From NCBI GenBank assembly GCA_007751255.1, contig CP036296.1, positions 4,154,001-4,218,000 of the forward strand: DNA of 64,000 bases. Direction: 5' to 3'. Both the position numbers and the translations under genes were made by a program. The stretch's first letter is position 1. Each line of letters starts with the position of its first letter. The notes beneath the pieces are model-generated. The model searched no databases and had not been told where the DNA came from. It saw only the letters and a list, made by a program, of their open reading frames with translations. Shown here in pieces: positions 28,269-38,147 of the stretch. This DNA is from Engelhardtia mirabilis (GTDB taxonomy: Bacteria; Planctomycetota; UBA1135; GCA-002686595).

Positions 28269-30725
28269 TCACTGCTGCTCGATGGGGACGAGCTCGAGGT
28301 CGCCGTAGAAGCCGACGTGGTCCTGGAGCGGTCCACCCAGGCTGACCTCGGTCGGCGTGAGAGAAAGTCCCGCGGACTCCAGCGAGGGCAGGGGCACCTG
28401 CCCCAGCACCGCCGCCAACTGGGGCACCAGGAAGCCGGCCAGGAAGTCGAGCCCCACCTGCAGCACGGTCAAGTCCCCGCCGGGGAAGGACCCCACCACC
28501 AAGCCGGTGACCTGCTCACCCGTCAGAGCCGCGGACAAGGTCCCGTCGGCCTGGATCGTGAGGCCCAGGTCGGCGCTGGCGTCGAGCACCAGGCGCAACA
28601 CCGGAATCGGCGCATCGGCCCCGGCCACGCGGAACTCGACCACCAGACCGGCCAGGTCGATCGTGCCCAAGTTCGCGCTCCCGGGTGTCGCGCGCACGCG
28701 CGGCGCCAGGCTGCCCTCCGCGCGCATCTCGACCGGCGTGCCGACCGGAAAGCGATCGAAGCCGGCGCCGGGGAACAGCACCTGGAGGGCGTCGACGGTG
28801 AGCTGCTCGCCAGGTTGGCCCCCGAGCAGGGCCGGATCGACCAACTCCGCCAGGTCGCCGTCCAACAGCCCCGCGGCGGTCGAGGCGCAGAGCACCAGGT
28901 TCAGGAAGCCCGCCGAGGCCGCCAGGCCCGCGGTGTAGACCTGGCCGTTCGGGCTCAGGGCACCGAAGGCCGGACCGCTGCCGAAGGTCGCCGGGTAGAC
29001 CGTCACCACCGGCGAGCCAGGCTCCGAGGACAGGGCCGCCGCGGCGCCGTTCATCCGTAAGGTGACCCCGCCCGACGTCTGCTGGACGCTGGCGAAGTCG
29101 GCGTCGATCTGCACGTCGACCTCGAGCGTCTCGAACAGGTTGCCGCTGAGCTCGTAGGAGTTGAGGATCTCCTCGATCGCCGGCCCCATCTCGGCGCTGA
29201 GTGAATCGGCCACCGCGCTCTCCACTTGCTCCTTGACCCAGTCCTCGATGATGAAGAGCTCGGCCACGGAGCCGAGGAAGCCGTCGAGGTCGAAGTTGAA
29301 GCCGTTCCGCACCACAGTCGGGTTCTGCAGATCGACGACGATCTCACCGTTCTGCACCGACAGCACCATCAGGGCCGAGAGGTCCGTCGAGCTGGAGTCG
29401 ATCGATCCGGTCAGGTTGTAGGGGATCTCGAGCAGGTCGCCCCAGACGTCGAAGGTGGCGTGGACGTTCTTGACCTTGACCAAGCCGAGCAGACTGCCCG
29501 ACTGGGGCACGAGCTGCAGGTCGATGTCCTGGCCGAAGCTGACCGAGGTGAACTTGACCGTGGCCGAGAAGATGGTGAAGCCCCACAGCCCCTCGTTGTT
29601 CGCGACTTGGGTCGCCGGCAGGCCGAGCAGCAGAGCATCCAGATCCGCCGCCAGCAGCTCCTGTTCGCCGGCCTGGGCGACCATCTGCAAGCCCGCCGGA
29701 GCGAGGTGCGCCGAGAGCTGACCCGCCGCGCCGGCCGTGAGCGGGAGGGCCAGGCCCTGGCCGACGGTCACGCGCTTGCGCGCCACCTGGCCACCCGCAG
29801 TGGTCAACTCGAACAGCAGCGGCTCGAAGGCCGCCGCGGGATCGAAGGCGACGAACTGTGACGCGAAGGCGCCGCCCGGTCCCAGGGCGAGTGCGTTGCC
29901 GTCGAGCGTCAAGCCTGCACCGGCTACGGGTCCGGCGACGAGGCCCGACACGTTCAGGCCCGGCCCCGCGACCCAGGTGCCGTCGAGAGCCGGCGTGGTG
30001 TCGAGCCGGAAGGCCTGCACGAGGGTCTCGTCCACCGTCTCGACGCCACCCGCGCTGACCCGCAACCGCGCGCCGTAGGTTCCCGGCAGGTCGGGCACCA
30101 GCACGCCGAAGAGGCCGTCGGCGTTGGCGATCGTCGCGCCGCTGCCGGGGGGCGCGGAGGTCAGCTCCCACAGCAGTGTGGTTCCGGCGGGGACCAGGCC
30201 GTCGGGGTCCGCTGCGTCGCCGCCGTCGAGCACGACGGCCGCCTCGACGAAGGTGGCCTGGTCCTGACCGGCGCCGACGGGCGGCACCACCGTGAGCAGC
30301 GCGCCTGGCGTCACAGCGAGCCCGAGCGGTTCGGCCGCGTCGAGCACCAGGCCCGCGAAGTGCACCTGGAGCCCGCTCAACACCGGCGCGTCAGGCACGA
30401 TGCCCAGGGTCGCCAGGACTCCGGCGCCGTCGGTGCTGCCGAGCACCAGTTGGCCCAGCGCCGGCGTCAGGCCCAGCGGTACCGCGACCCCCGCGATCGT
30501 CGTGGGGCCCGGATCCACGTCGTAGTAGATGGCCGCGATCGAGCCCGGCGCTCCGCTGACCTGGGCCACGAAGGACGTTCCGTACGTGACCTCGATCGAC
30601 GAGGCCCCGTCGAGGGTCAGATCCGCGCCCCAGGCCGGCCCGCTCAGGGCCAAGCAGCCAAGTGTGGTGAGCGACCGGGTCCGGAACGAGCGACGCCATG
30701 CGGTCGGGGGGGTGTGGCTGTGCAT
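28269..30725 (-). CDS. Large exported protein with possible BPI/TULIP-like region
   Basis: The 818-residue protein has a signal peptide (about 1-33, ending GPAWG) and several beta-rich modules in its first half. From about residue 380 there is a region alternating amphipathic strands with a long helix: ATFDVWGDLLEIPYNLTGSI, FLGSVAELFIIEDWVKEQVE and AGFLVPQLAAVLGQVPLPSL. This looks like the lipid-binding BPI/LBP (TULIP) fold, but the call is from pattern memory only. It is convergent with the amidase gene and divergent from the second SGNH gene. No catalytic motif is seen. Confidence 0.6.
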   Translation of the reverse strand: MHSHTPPTAWRRSFRTRSLTTLGCLALSGPAWGADLTLDGASSIEVTYGTSFVAQVSGAPGSIAAIYYDVDPGPTTIAGVAVPLGLTPALGQLVLGSTDGAGVLATLGIVPDAPVLSGLQVHFAGLVLDAAEPLGLAVTPGALLTVVPPVGAGQDQATFVEAAVVLDGGDAADPDGLVPAGTTLLWELTSAPPGSGATIANADGLFGVLVPDLPGTYGARLRVSAGGVETVDETLVQAFRLDTTPALDGTWVAGPGLNVSGLVAGPVAGAGLTLDGNALALGPGGAFASQFVAFDPAAAFEPLLFELTTAGGQVARKRVTVGQGLALPLTAGAAGQLSAHLAPAGLQMVAQAGEQELLAADLDALLLGLPATQVANNEGLWGFTIFSATVKFTSVSFGQDIDLQLVPQSGSLLGLVKVKNVHATFDVWGDLLEIPYNLTGSIDSSSTDLSALMVLSVQNGEIVVDLQNPTVVRNGFNFDLDGFLGSVAELFIIEDWVKEQVESAVADSLSAEMGPAIEEILNSYELSGNLFETLEVDVQIDADFASVQQTSGGVTLRMNGAAAALSSEPGSPVVTVYPATFGSGPAFGALSPNGQVYTAGLAASAGFLNLVLCASTAAGLLDGDLAELVDPALLGGQPGEQLTVDALQVLFPGAGFDRFPVGTPVEMRAEGSLAPRVRATPGSANLGTIDLAGLVVEFRVAGADAPIPVLRLVLDASADLGLTIQADGTLSAALTGEQVTGLVVGSFPGGDLTVLQVGLDFLAGFLVPQLAAVLGQVPLPSLESAGLSLTPTEVSLGGPLQDHVGFYGDLELVPIEQQ

Positions 30726-30848
30726 GGGCCCAACGATAGCGCCGCGCTCCGCCGACGACCGACTCGCGGGGTCGATCGACCTGCACTACCCTCCCTGATT
30801 CGCCGTGAAACCGTATAGATGGCGCCCCAGCCCCGCATCATCTCCCCC

Positions 30849-31970
30849 ATGACCGATCGACCGACCCCCTCGAAGGCCCGTCGCGCCCTGCTCGTCTCCT
30901 CCATCTCCTTGGCGGTGATGGTCCTCGGCAGCGAGCTGCTGCTGCGCGTCGTCGGCTTCAGCAACGAAGAACCCGACCCGGTCTACGCCGTCTGGGGCAA
31001 CGAACTCGATGCCCAGATGAAGAGCGGGCGCGGCCTGCACCAGATCACCATCGGGACCCTCTGGGAGCCGCGGCCCGGCGCCGAGATCCCCATGGCCCCG
31101 GGCGAGTTCGTCAACAGCGCGGGCTTCCGAGGGCCCGAGCGCGAGGTCGCCAAGCCCGACGGCGTGGTGCGCGTGCTGACCCTCGGCGACTCGTCCTCGT
31201 TCGGGATGAAGGTCGCCTACGACGAGTGCTACACGGCTCAACTGGAACAGAACCTGCGCGGCGCCGGCCTCGACGCCGAGACCATCGCCGGCGGCGTGAT
31301 CGGCTACACCATCGCCCAGGGCCTGGAGCGCTTCCGCAAGCTGTCGGTCTACTCGCCCGACGTGGTCGTCCTGGCCTTCGGCGCCGTCAACGAGCTCTAT
31401 CCCGCCCAGGGGCTGCCCGACCGCCCGAAGATCGCCCATCAGAAGGGCGTCGGTTTCTCCAAGACCGACGTGCTGCGCGCCAACTCCAAGCTGGTGCAAC
31501 TCGCCCACTACGTGCGCGACGACCTGCTCGGCGGCCGCGAGGCCGATCGGATCGCCAAGTACGAGGCCTGGGTCAAGGCCGAGCAACACGTGGGCGGCCA
31601 GGGCGCCCTCGACTGGCCCGGAACCCGTCGCGTTGCCCCCGAGGACTTCGGCGCCTACCTGGACGAGTTCGTGGGCGAGATCCGCGCCGCGGGCGCGATC
31701 CCGGTGCTGCTGTCGATGCCCAGGCAGCGGGTGTACGAGGTCGAGTCGCCCTTCTGCCTGAAGTACACCAAGCAGCTCGAGGCCGCCGCCGAGCGCCTGG
31801 ACGTGCCGCTCGTGGACGGGCGCGACCTGTTCAAGTGGGACGAGGTCGAGCGCCCGGACCCCGACCAGTTGTTCCTCGACCACTTCCATCCCTCGGCGGA
31901 GGGTCATCAGATCCTGGCCGGCGGACTGGCGCCGGTCGTGCTCGAAGCCCTCGCTGGAACGCGCGACTGA
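30849..31970 (+). CDS. Second membrane-anchored SGNH/GDSL hydrolase-like protein
   Basis: The 373-residue protein has a signal-anchor helix (LLVSSISLAVMVLGSELLL) and an SGNH domain with block I as VLTLGDSSSFGM, a Gly block as GGVIGYTIAQGL, and a C-terminal Asp/His block as DHFHPSAEGH. The Asn block reads FGAVNEL, with Glu where Asp is more common. It is a distant paralogue of the SGNH protein at 16.4 kb. A role in acyl transfer or deacylation of surface polymers is inferred. I chose ATG 30849; ATG 30819 is in frame as well. Confidence 0.82.
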   Translation: MTDRPTPSKARRALLVSSISLAVMVLGSELLLRVVGFSNEEPDPVYAVWGNELDAQMKSGRGLHQITIGTLWEPRPGAEIPMAPGEFVNSAGFRGPEREVAKPDGVVRVLTLGDSSSFGMKVAYDECYTAQLEQNLRGAGLDAETIAGGVIGYTIAQGLERFRKLSVYSPDVVVLAFGAVNELYPAQGLPDRPKIAHQKGVGFSKTDVLRANSKLVQLAHYVRDDLLGGREADRIAKYEAWVKAEQHVGGQGALDWPGTRRVAPEDFGAYLDEFVGEIRAAGAIPVLLSMPRQRVYEVESPFCLKYTKQLEAAAERLDVPLVDGRDLFKWDEVERPDPDQLFLDHFHPSAEGHQILAGGLAPVVLEALAGTRD

Positions 31971-32024
31971 GGGGAGCGCGGCGCGGCCGCGCCCCCCCTC
32001 GCCGCGCCTGCTCGATCGCCGCGC

Positions 32025-35000
32025 CTACTTGCCCGCGTCGATGTCGGCCAAGAGCGCTGCGACCGCCGCTTCGAGCTGGGCGTCGACGCCAGCGGCTTCG
32101 TCGGTCGGCGTGCGCGGCACGTCCACGTCGGGCAGCGCACCGTGGTGCTCCATGTCCGTGCCGTCGGGCAGGTACCAGCCGCGGAACGGACGGCGCACGA
32201 CGGTGCCGTCGATCAACTGCGCGGCGCCGGTGGAGATGACGCCGCCGAAGGTCTGGGTGCCGATCAAGCGCCCGCGACCGATGGTCCGGATCGAGTGGGC
32301 GAAGATCTCCGCGTTCGAGAAGGAGTTCTCGTTGATCAACACGGCGATCGGACGCGAGTAGCCGTAGATCAGGCGCCGATCGCGCGGGTAGGCGTCGGTC
32401 GGAACGCTGGCCGGATCCGCGCCGCGGGGCACGGTGAAGGCGTGGTTCGGCGCCGTCAGCGAGGCCAACAGGATGTCGGTGGTCGACCCACCGCCGTTGT
32501 CCCGCACGTCGATCAAGAGCCCGTCCTTGCCGTGGGCGGCAGCGTAGAGGTCGCGCTCGAAGTCGCGCACGTAGCGCATGCTCATGCCGCGGATGTGGAG
32601 GTAGCCCAGGCGTCCGCCCGAGAGGCGCTCGACGTCGTCGCGCCTGGCGAGCACGTCATGCTCGTAGCGCAGGTCGCGCTCGGCTGTGTAGGACATCGGC
32701 TCGATCACGAGCTGTCGCACGGTGCCGTCGACACCGCGCACGCCCAGGAGCAGCTCGGCTCCCTCGGTCCCCTCGAGCACCGTGTAGAGGTCCCGCTCTG
32801 GCAGGCTGCCCAGGGGCGCCAGGGCCCGACCCGCCATCGACACGATCACCTCGCCGGCCTCGATGCGGCTCGCCTCCCGGTCGGCCGGACCACCGAGGAT
32901 CACCTCGGTGACCTCGAAGCCGCCCACGACGGGCTCGATGTCGACGCCCAGGTAGCCGGTGTCCTGGGAGGGCGCGCGGAAGGCATCGCCGCCGAAGATG
33001 CCCAGGTGCGAGCCGTCCAACTCGCCGAAGAGCATCGTGCCCACGCGATTGAACTCGTCCGAGGTCCGTGTGCCCTGCGCCAGGGTCAGGTAGCGCTGGG
33101 TCAACGCACCCCAGTCCAGGCCCTTGAGGGTCGGGTGGTAGAAGGCGAATTCCAGCACGCCGGCCGCCTCGAGGAACTTCTGACGTTGCTGGGCCGCAAT
33201 CTCGAAGCGCGCGCGCGCGTCGATGTCGAAGGTCTCGGCCTTGCCGCCGTCGGCCTTGACGCGCTTGGCCTGACCGCCCTCGACGAAGGCGATCTGCTTG
33301 CCGTCCGGGCTGAAGCGCACGTTGCCGGGACTGCCGCCGACGACCTTCTCGCGCTCGTCCCCATCGGCACCGATCGACCACAGACCGCTGTCCTCGCCCA
33401 CGGAGCCCGTGAACACGACCTTGGAGCCACCGGGGCTGATGCCGAGGTTCGACTCGGAGCCGGGCAAGCTGGTCAGGCGCCGGGCGCGTAGCCAGGCGTC
33501 GTCGAGGTCCAGCTCGAAGGGCTCGGGCTGCTCGGTGTCCTCGTCGATGGCGCCACGCTTGGCGAAGGCCTTCTCGGCCTCTTCGAAGTGCTCGGCGAGC
33601 TCGTACTGGGAGAGGCCCTCGAGGGAGCGATCCAGGTAGACGCGCCACACGTCCCACTCGAAGTTCTCACCGGCGCGCTCGGACAGGAACACCAGCACCT
33701 TGCCGTCCGCCGACAGGCGCGGCTCGTGGTCGATGTCCGGATGGCGCGTGACGTTGACCGGCTCGAAGGTCCAGTCGACGGCGTCCGCCGGCCCCACGTC
33801 GCCGATCCACACGTCGCCGTTGAAGTCCAGGTCGCTGACCGCATAGACCAGGTGGCGGGAGTCGGCGGCCCACTCGACCTCGGGCTCGTCCCAGTTCCCG
33901 AGCAGGGTGCGCGAGGCGCCACTGGCCAGGTCCATCAGCACCATGTCGCCGCGCTCGCGCAGGTACAGCAGCGAGCGACCGTCGGGCGAGGGCAGGGGGT
34001 GCCAGAGGTGGACGTCGGGATCGAGCACCAGGGGCTCGACGGTGAAGGTCAAGGCTTGGGCCCAGCGCTCGCCGGGGGTCGGGCCCTCGGGCTCGTCGTC
34101 TTCGTCGGACTCCGCCTCGTCCCCATCCCCTTCATCCTCGGTCGTCGCGTCCGATTCCGGCTCGGTGCCCTCGACGTCCACGTCGACCTCCGTATCCGAA
34201 GACGTATCGCCGGCTTCCGACTCCGCCGCTTCGTCGTCGGACTCCTCCGCCGCGCTCTCCGGGGCCTCCGCGGGCTCGAGGTCCTGGCGCGCCAGGGCCA
34301 CACGCGCGGTGTAGATGCCCTTGCGGCCACTCTCGTCGGAGACGAAGTAGAGGGTCGCGCCGTCCGGCGACCAGGCCACGTCCGCCTCTCGCGAGACGCT
34401 GTCGGTGATGCGCCGCGTGGGCCGATCCTCCGCGGTGGCGCGCACCAGGACCTCACCGCGGGCGACCACCGCGACCGTGGCCCCGTCGGGCGAGACGGCG
34501 CTCTCGTCCACCTCGCGCGCGAGGTCCACGACGTCGACGTCCGCCTCGCTGTCGTCTACGGACAGGGCGATGGCCACGACCCGGGGAGCCGCGTCCGCCT
34601 GGCCGAGGTCGAGGGTGTAGATCCGATCCCAGACGGCGAAGGCCGCGTGCTTGCCGTCGACCGAGACGTCCAGGTCGCGCACGCCGTGGCCGATGGTCGG
34701 CTCGCCGGGCGCCGGGACGAAATTCGTCAGGGCTTCGGTGCGGCCCGCGGCGTCGGTGCGCCAGACCTGGTTCGAGCCGCTGCGGCTGGACACGAAGACC
34801 AGGCCGCCGTCCGGGGTCGGAAAGCCGGCGTGCTCGCTCGCGTCGGAGGGCGCCAGGACCTCGAAGGCGCCGCTGGCGAGGTCGAGGGACCACAGTTCGG
34901 GCGCTCCGGGGCCGCGGTAGCGCGGGCGCTCGTAGAGGTCGCGGCCGCGGCGGAAGACCACGCGCCCGTCCGCGCCCTGGTGGGGCTCGGAGCCGAAGGC

Positions 35001-35567
35001 GTCGGTCAAGCGCGTGATCGGCCCGCCATCGATGCCGACCCGGAACATGCGCGAGGCGCGGTAGAGCCCCGGCTCGCGGGAGCTGGCGAAGAGCAGCGCG
35101 CTCCCGTCGCCCGTGAAGCCACCCAGGGACTCGCTGCGGTCGGTGCTCGTGACTCGCCGCGGCTCACCGGCGATCAAGCGGCCGCCCTGCTGCTCCAGGT
35201 CCACCACGTAGAGGTTCGTGGCGCCGTCGCGATTGGACTCGAAGGCCAGGCGGCGCCCGTCGGGCGCGAAGGCCGAGCGGCCCTCGCGCGCGGGGTGTGC
35301 GGTCAGCCGCGAGGCCACGCCACCGGCGGCGGGCACCGCCCAGAGGTCGCCGGCGTGGCTGAAGGCGATCCACTGACCGGTCGGATCGATGGAGGGGAAC
35401 TGCGGCAGGCCCGGGGCCCGCAGCACGTCCGTCCGCGCGTTGGCGCGGGGCTCGAACACCGTCGGCTCGACGTCGGCGACGACCGCCGCGGGCTGCGGCA
35501 GGGCGCAGGCGGCGGTCAGGGCGGGCGAGAGCAGGAGCAGGCCGAGCAGGGTTCGCGTGGGTTCCAT
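32025..35567 (-). CDS. Tricorn-like S41 family protease, lipoprotein
   Basis: The 1180-residue protein has a signal peptide with lipobox LTAAC near residue 21. Two beta-propeller sections follow, with TolB/Tricorn-type repeats such as IAFSHAGDLWAVPAAGG and AWSPDGATLYFVSDESGRKG. Then come a core domain, a PDZ-like region (GYLGVDIEPVVGGFEVTEVI) and the S41 catalytic domain with IDVRDNGGGSTTD. The likely nucleophile is in NENSFSNAE near residue 1079. This is the layout of Tricorn, which degrades oligopeptides. A 60-residue run made almost only of Glu/Asp/Ser (about 435-497) interrupts the propeller area. It is divergent from an M1 aminopeptidase gene, so both may act in extracytoplasmic peptide breakdown. 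Confidence 0.9.
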   Translation of the reverse strand: MEPTRTLLGLLLLSPALTAACALPQPAAVVADVEPTVFEPRANARTDVLRAPGLPQFPSIDPTGQWIAFSHAGDLWAVPAAGGVASRLTAHPAREGRSAFAPDGRRLAFESNRDGATNLYVVDLEQQGGRLIAGEPRRVTSTDRSESLGGFTGDGSALLFASSREPGLYRASRMFRVGIDGGPITRLTDAFGSEPHQGADGRVVFRRGRDLYERPRYRGPGAPELWSLDLASGAFEVLAPSDASEHAGFPTPDGGLVFVSSRSGSNQVWRTDAAGRTEALTNFVPAPGEPTIGHGVRDLDVSVDGKHAAFAVWDRIYTLDLGQADAAPRVVAIALSVDDSEADVDVVDLAREVDESAVSPDGATVAVVARGEVLVRATAEDRPTRRITDSVSREADVAWSPDGATLYFVSDESGRKGIYTARVALARQDLEPAEAPESAAEESDDEAAESEAGDTSSDTEVDVDVEGTEPESDATTEDEGDGDEAESDEDDEPEGPTPGERWAQALTFTVEPLVLDPDVHLWHPLPSPDGRSLLYLRERGDMVLMDLASGASRTLLGNWDEPEVEWAADSRHLVYAVSDLDFNGDVWIGDVGPADAVDWTFEPVNVTRHPDIDHEPRLSADGKVLVFLSERAGENFEWDVWRVYLDRSLEGLSQYELAEHFEEAEKAFAKRGAIDEDTEQPEPFELDLDDAWLRARRLTSLPGSESNLGISPGGSKVVFTGSVGEDSGLWSIGADGDEREKVVGGSPGNVRFSPDGKQIAFVEGGQAKRVKADGGKAETFDIDARARFEIAAQQRQKFLEAAGVLEFAFYHPTLKGLDWGALTQRYLTLAQGTRTSDEFNRVGTMLFGELDGSHLGIFGGDAFRAPSQDTGYLGVDIEPVVGGFEVTEVILGGPADREASRIEAGEVIVSMAGRALAPLGSLPERDLYTVLEGTEGAELLLGVRGVDGTVRQLVIEPMSYTAERDLRYEHDVLARRDDVERLSGGRLGYLHIRGMSMRYVRDFERDLYAAAHGKDGLLIDVRDNGGGSTTDILLASLTAPNHAFTVPRGADPASVPTDAYPRDRRLIYGYSRPIAVLINENSFSNAEIFAHSIRTIGRGRLIGTQTFGGVISTGAAQLIDGTVVRRPFRGWYLPDGTDMEHHGALPDVDVPRTPTDEAAGVDAQLEAAVAALLADIDAGK

Positions 35568-35717
35568 AGGGGTCGCTGGGTGTTTTCGGAGCGGGAGGGC
35601 GCCGCCGGGCGGGGCGCGATCCTACCGCCAGGCCATGGGAGGCTGGACCGCAGTGCCGGAGCCGAGGAAGATCTCCCCTCGCTACCCCCCGGTACGCGCC
35701 CTCGACCCCCAGCCACC

Positions 35718-38147
35718 GTGATCGCCGTGCAATCAGTCTCCCTCCCGCGTCCCCTCGCCCTCCGTCGCCTGGTCCTGACCGCCGCCGCCGCCGTCGCGGT
35801 CCAGGGCTTCGCCATCGCCCAGGGCGTCGGCGAAGCGCCGCCCGCGCGCTCGGGCAAGGACGTGTTCCGCCAACTCGAGGAGGTCCTGCCGACCCCCAAC
35901 GCCTACCGCAACGCATCGGGTGCACCGGGGCACGAGTACTGGCAGCAGAAGGTCGACTACGCCATCGAGATCAGCCTCGACGAGGACAGCCGTCGCTTCA
36001 CAGGCTCGGAGCGGATCACCTACACCAACAACTCGCCCGACGAGCTGCGCTACCTCTGGGTCCAGCTCGAGAACAACCTGTACTCGCCCGACAGCCACGG
36101 CGCCCTCGTGGAGGAGAACTCGGGGCTCGCGAAGGAGGGCTTCGGAACGATGCGCGCGATGCTGGCGCGCGACGAGTTCGAGGGCGGCATCGACGTGCTG
36201 GCCGTGCGCGACGGCGCCGGCGCGGCCCTCACGCACACGGTCGTCGACACGATGATGCGGGTGGACCTGCCCCAACCGCTGGCCTCCGGGGCCCGGACCG
36301 AGTTCGAGATCGACTGGACCTTCGTCATGAACGACTCCAGGGAGGTCTGGGCACGGGCCGCCGCCGAGTACTTCGAGGACGACGGCAACTGGATCTTCGA
36401 GGTGGCCCACTGGTTCCCGCGCCTGGCGGCCTACACCGACGTCAACGGCTGGCAACACAAGCAGTTCCTGGGCCGCGGCGAGTTCACGCTCGAGTTCGGG
36501 GACTACCAGGTCGAGATCACCGTGCCCGCCGACCACGTGGTGGCGGCCACCGGGGTGCTGCAGAACCCGGACGAGGTGCTGACGGCGCAGCAGCGCCAGC
36601 GACTGGCCGAGGCCGAGCGCTCCGACGCGCCGGTACTGGTCATCACGCCGGCCGAAGCCGACGCCAACGAGCAGGAGCGCGCGGACGGCACGGCCACCTG
36701 GAAGTTCGCCGCCGAGAACGTGCGCGACTTCGCCTGGGCCAGCTCACGCAAGTTCGCCTGGGACGCGATGGGCGTGGACATCGACGGCCGCCGCGTGCTG
36801 GCCATGTCCTACTTCCCGGGCGAGGGTGAGCCCCTGTGGAGCCGCTACTCGACCCACGCCGTGGCCCACACCCTCGAGGTCTACTCCAAGTTCGCGGTGC
36901 CCTACCCCTGGCCGGTGGCGATCAGCGTCAACGGGCCCGTGGGCGGCATGGAGTACCCGATGATCTGCTTCAACGGGCCGCGACCCGAGGAGGACGGGAC
37001 CTACTCGGCGCGCACCAAGTACGGCCTGATCTCCGTGGTCATCCACGAGGTCGGCCACAACTGGTTCCCGATGTATATCAACTCGGACGAGCGCCAGTGG
37101 ACCTGGATGGACGAGGGGCTGAACACCTTCGTCCAGTACTTGGCCGAGCAGGAGTGGGAGCCGGACTACCCCTCGCGCCGCGGCGAGCCGCGCAACATCA
37201 CCGGGTACATGTCGAGCGCCAACCAGGTGCCGATCATGACCAACTCGGAGACCCTGCTGCAGTTCGGCAACAACGCCTACGCCAAGCCGGCCACGGCCCT
37301 GAACGTGCTGCGCGAGACGGTCATGGGGCGCGAGCTGTTCGACTTCGCCTTCGGCGAGTACGCCCGGCGCTGGGCCTCCAAGCGGCCCCAGCCCGCGGAC
37401 CTGTTCCGCACCATGGAGGACGCCTCCGCGGTCGACCTGGACTGGTTCTGGCGCGGCTGGTTCTACACCACCGACCACGTCAACCTGGGGATCGTAGGCG
37501 TCGAGGAGTTCACCCTGGACCCCGGTGACCCGCAGATCGCCAAGGCGCGCGACCGCGCCGAGGACGAGGCCCGGCCCGAGACCCTGGGCGAGCAGCGCAA
37601 CGCGGCCCTGGCCAAGCGCTCGGATCGCTATCCGGAGCTGCTCGACTTCTACAACAGCTACGACGAGTTCGCCGTCACCTATCAGGACGAGCAGGCCTAC
37701 GCAGACCTGATCGAGGGCCTCGACCCCTGGGAGCGGGAGCTGATCGAGCGCGAGATGCCGTACTTCACCGCGGTCACCATCGCCAACCACGGCGGGCTGG
37801 TGATGCCGGTGATTCTCGAACTGCACCTGGAGGGTGGTCTGGTCCAGGAGGTCCGGATCCCCGCCGAGATCTGGCGCCAGAACGACCTGCGCGTGACCAA
37901 GCTGCTGATGACCGAGGCGCGCATCGAGAGCATCGTGCTCGACCCCCACGAGGAGACCGCCGACGTCGACACGTCCGACAACCACTTCCCGCAGCAGCCC
38001 GTGCGCACGCGCTTCGAGCTGTTCAAGGACAAGGACAAGCAGAACCCGATGCAGCTCGAGCGCGCGGCCGAGAAGGCCCGTGCGGAAGCGGCGGAGGGCG
38101 CTGAAGCGGTCGACGACGGCGGTGAAGGCGCGGTCGGCGGGCGGTGA
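35718..38147 (+). CDS. M1 family zinc metallopeptidase (aminopeptidase)
   Basis: The 809-residue protein has a signal peptide (RPLALRRLVLTAAAAVAVQG, cleavage after FAIAQ). It has an M1 N-terminal beta saddle and the exopeptidase motif as GGMEYPM in place of GAMEN. The zinc site is HEVGH (443-447) with the third ligand in WMDEGLNTF (Glu466), the classic HExxH-x18-E spacing. M1 enzymes remove N-terminal residues from peptides. The start is taken as GTG 35718; no ATG gives the signal peptide. The gene's stop overlaps the GTG start of the DUF6702 gene, so the two are translationally coupled. Confidence 0.9.
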   Translation: MIAVQSVSLPRPLALRRLVLTAAAAVAVQGFAIAQGVGEAPPARSGKDVFRQLEEVLPTPNAYRNASGAPGHEYWQQKVDYAIEISLDEDSRRFTGSERITYTNNSPDELRYLWVQLENNLYSPDSHGALVEENSGLAKEGFGTMRAMLARDEFEGGIDVLAVRDGAGAALTHTVVDTMMRVDLPQPLASGARTEFEIDWTFVMNDSREVWARAAAEYFEDDGNWIFEVAHWFPRLAAYTDVNGWQHKQFLGRGEFTLEFGDYQVEITVPADHVVAATGVLQNPDEVLTAQQRQRLAEAERSDAPVLVITPAEADANEQERADGTATWKFAAENVRDFAWASSRKFAWDAMGVDIDGRRVLAMSYFPGEGEPLWSRYSTHAVAHTLEVYSKFAVPYPWPVAISVNGPVGGMEYPMICFNGPRPEEDGTYSARTKYGLISVVIHEVGHNWFPMYINSDERQWTWMDEGLNTFVQYLAEQEWEPDYPSRRGEPRNITGYMSSANQVPIMTNSETLLQFGNNAYAKPATALNVLRETVMGRELFDFAFGEYARRWASKRPQPADLFRTMEDASAVDLDWFWRGWFYTTDHVNLGIVGVEEFTLDPGDPQIAKARDRAEDEARPETLGEQRNAALAKRSDRYPELLDFYNSYDEFAVTYQDEQAYADLIEGLDPWERELIEREMPYFTAVTIANHGGLVMPVILELHLEGGLVQEVRIPAEIWRQNDLRVTKLLMTEARIESIVLDPHEETADVDTSDNHFPQQPVRTRFELFKDKDKQNPMQLERAAEKARAEAAEGAEAVDDGGEGAVGGR

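Noticed and set aside
33588-35717. Long open frame upstream of and in frame with the aminopeptidase gene
   Set aside because: It lies opposite the Tricorn-like gene and reads as His/Asp/Val/Gly-rich antisense. The aminopeptidase signal peptide begins only at 35718.
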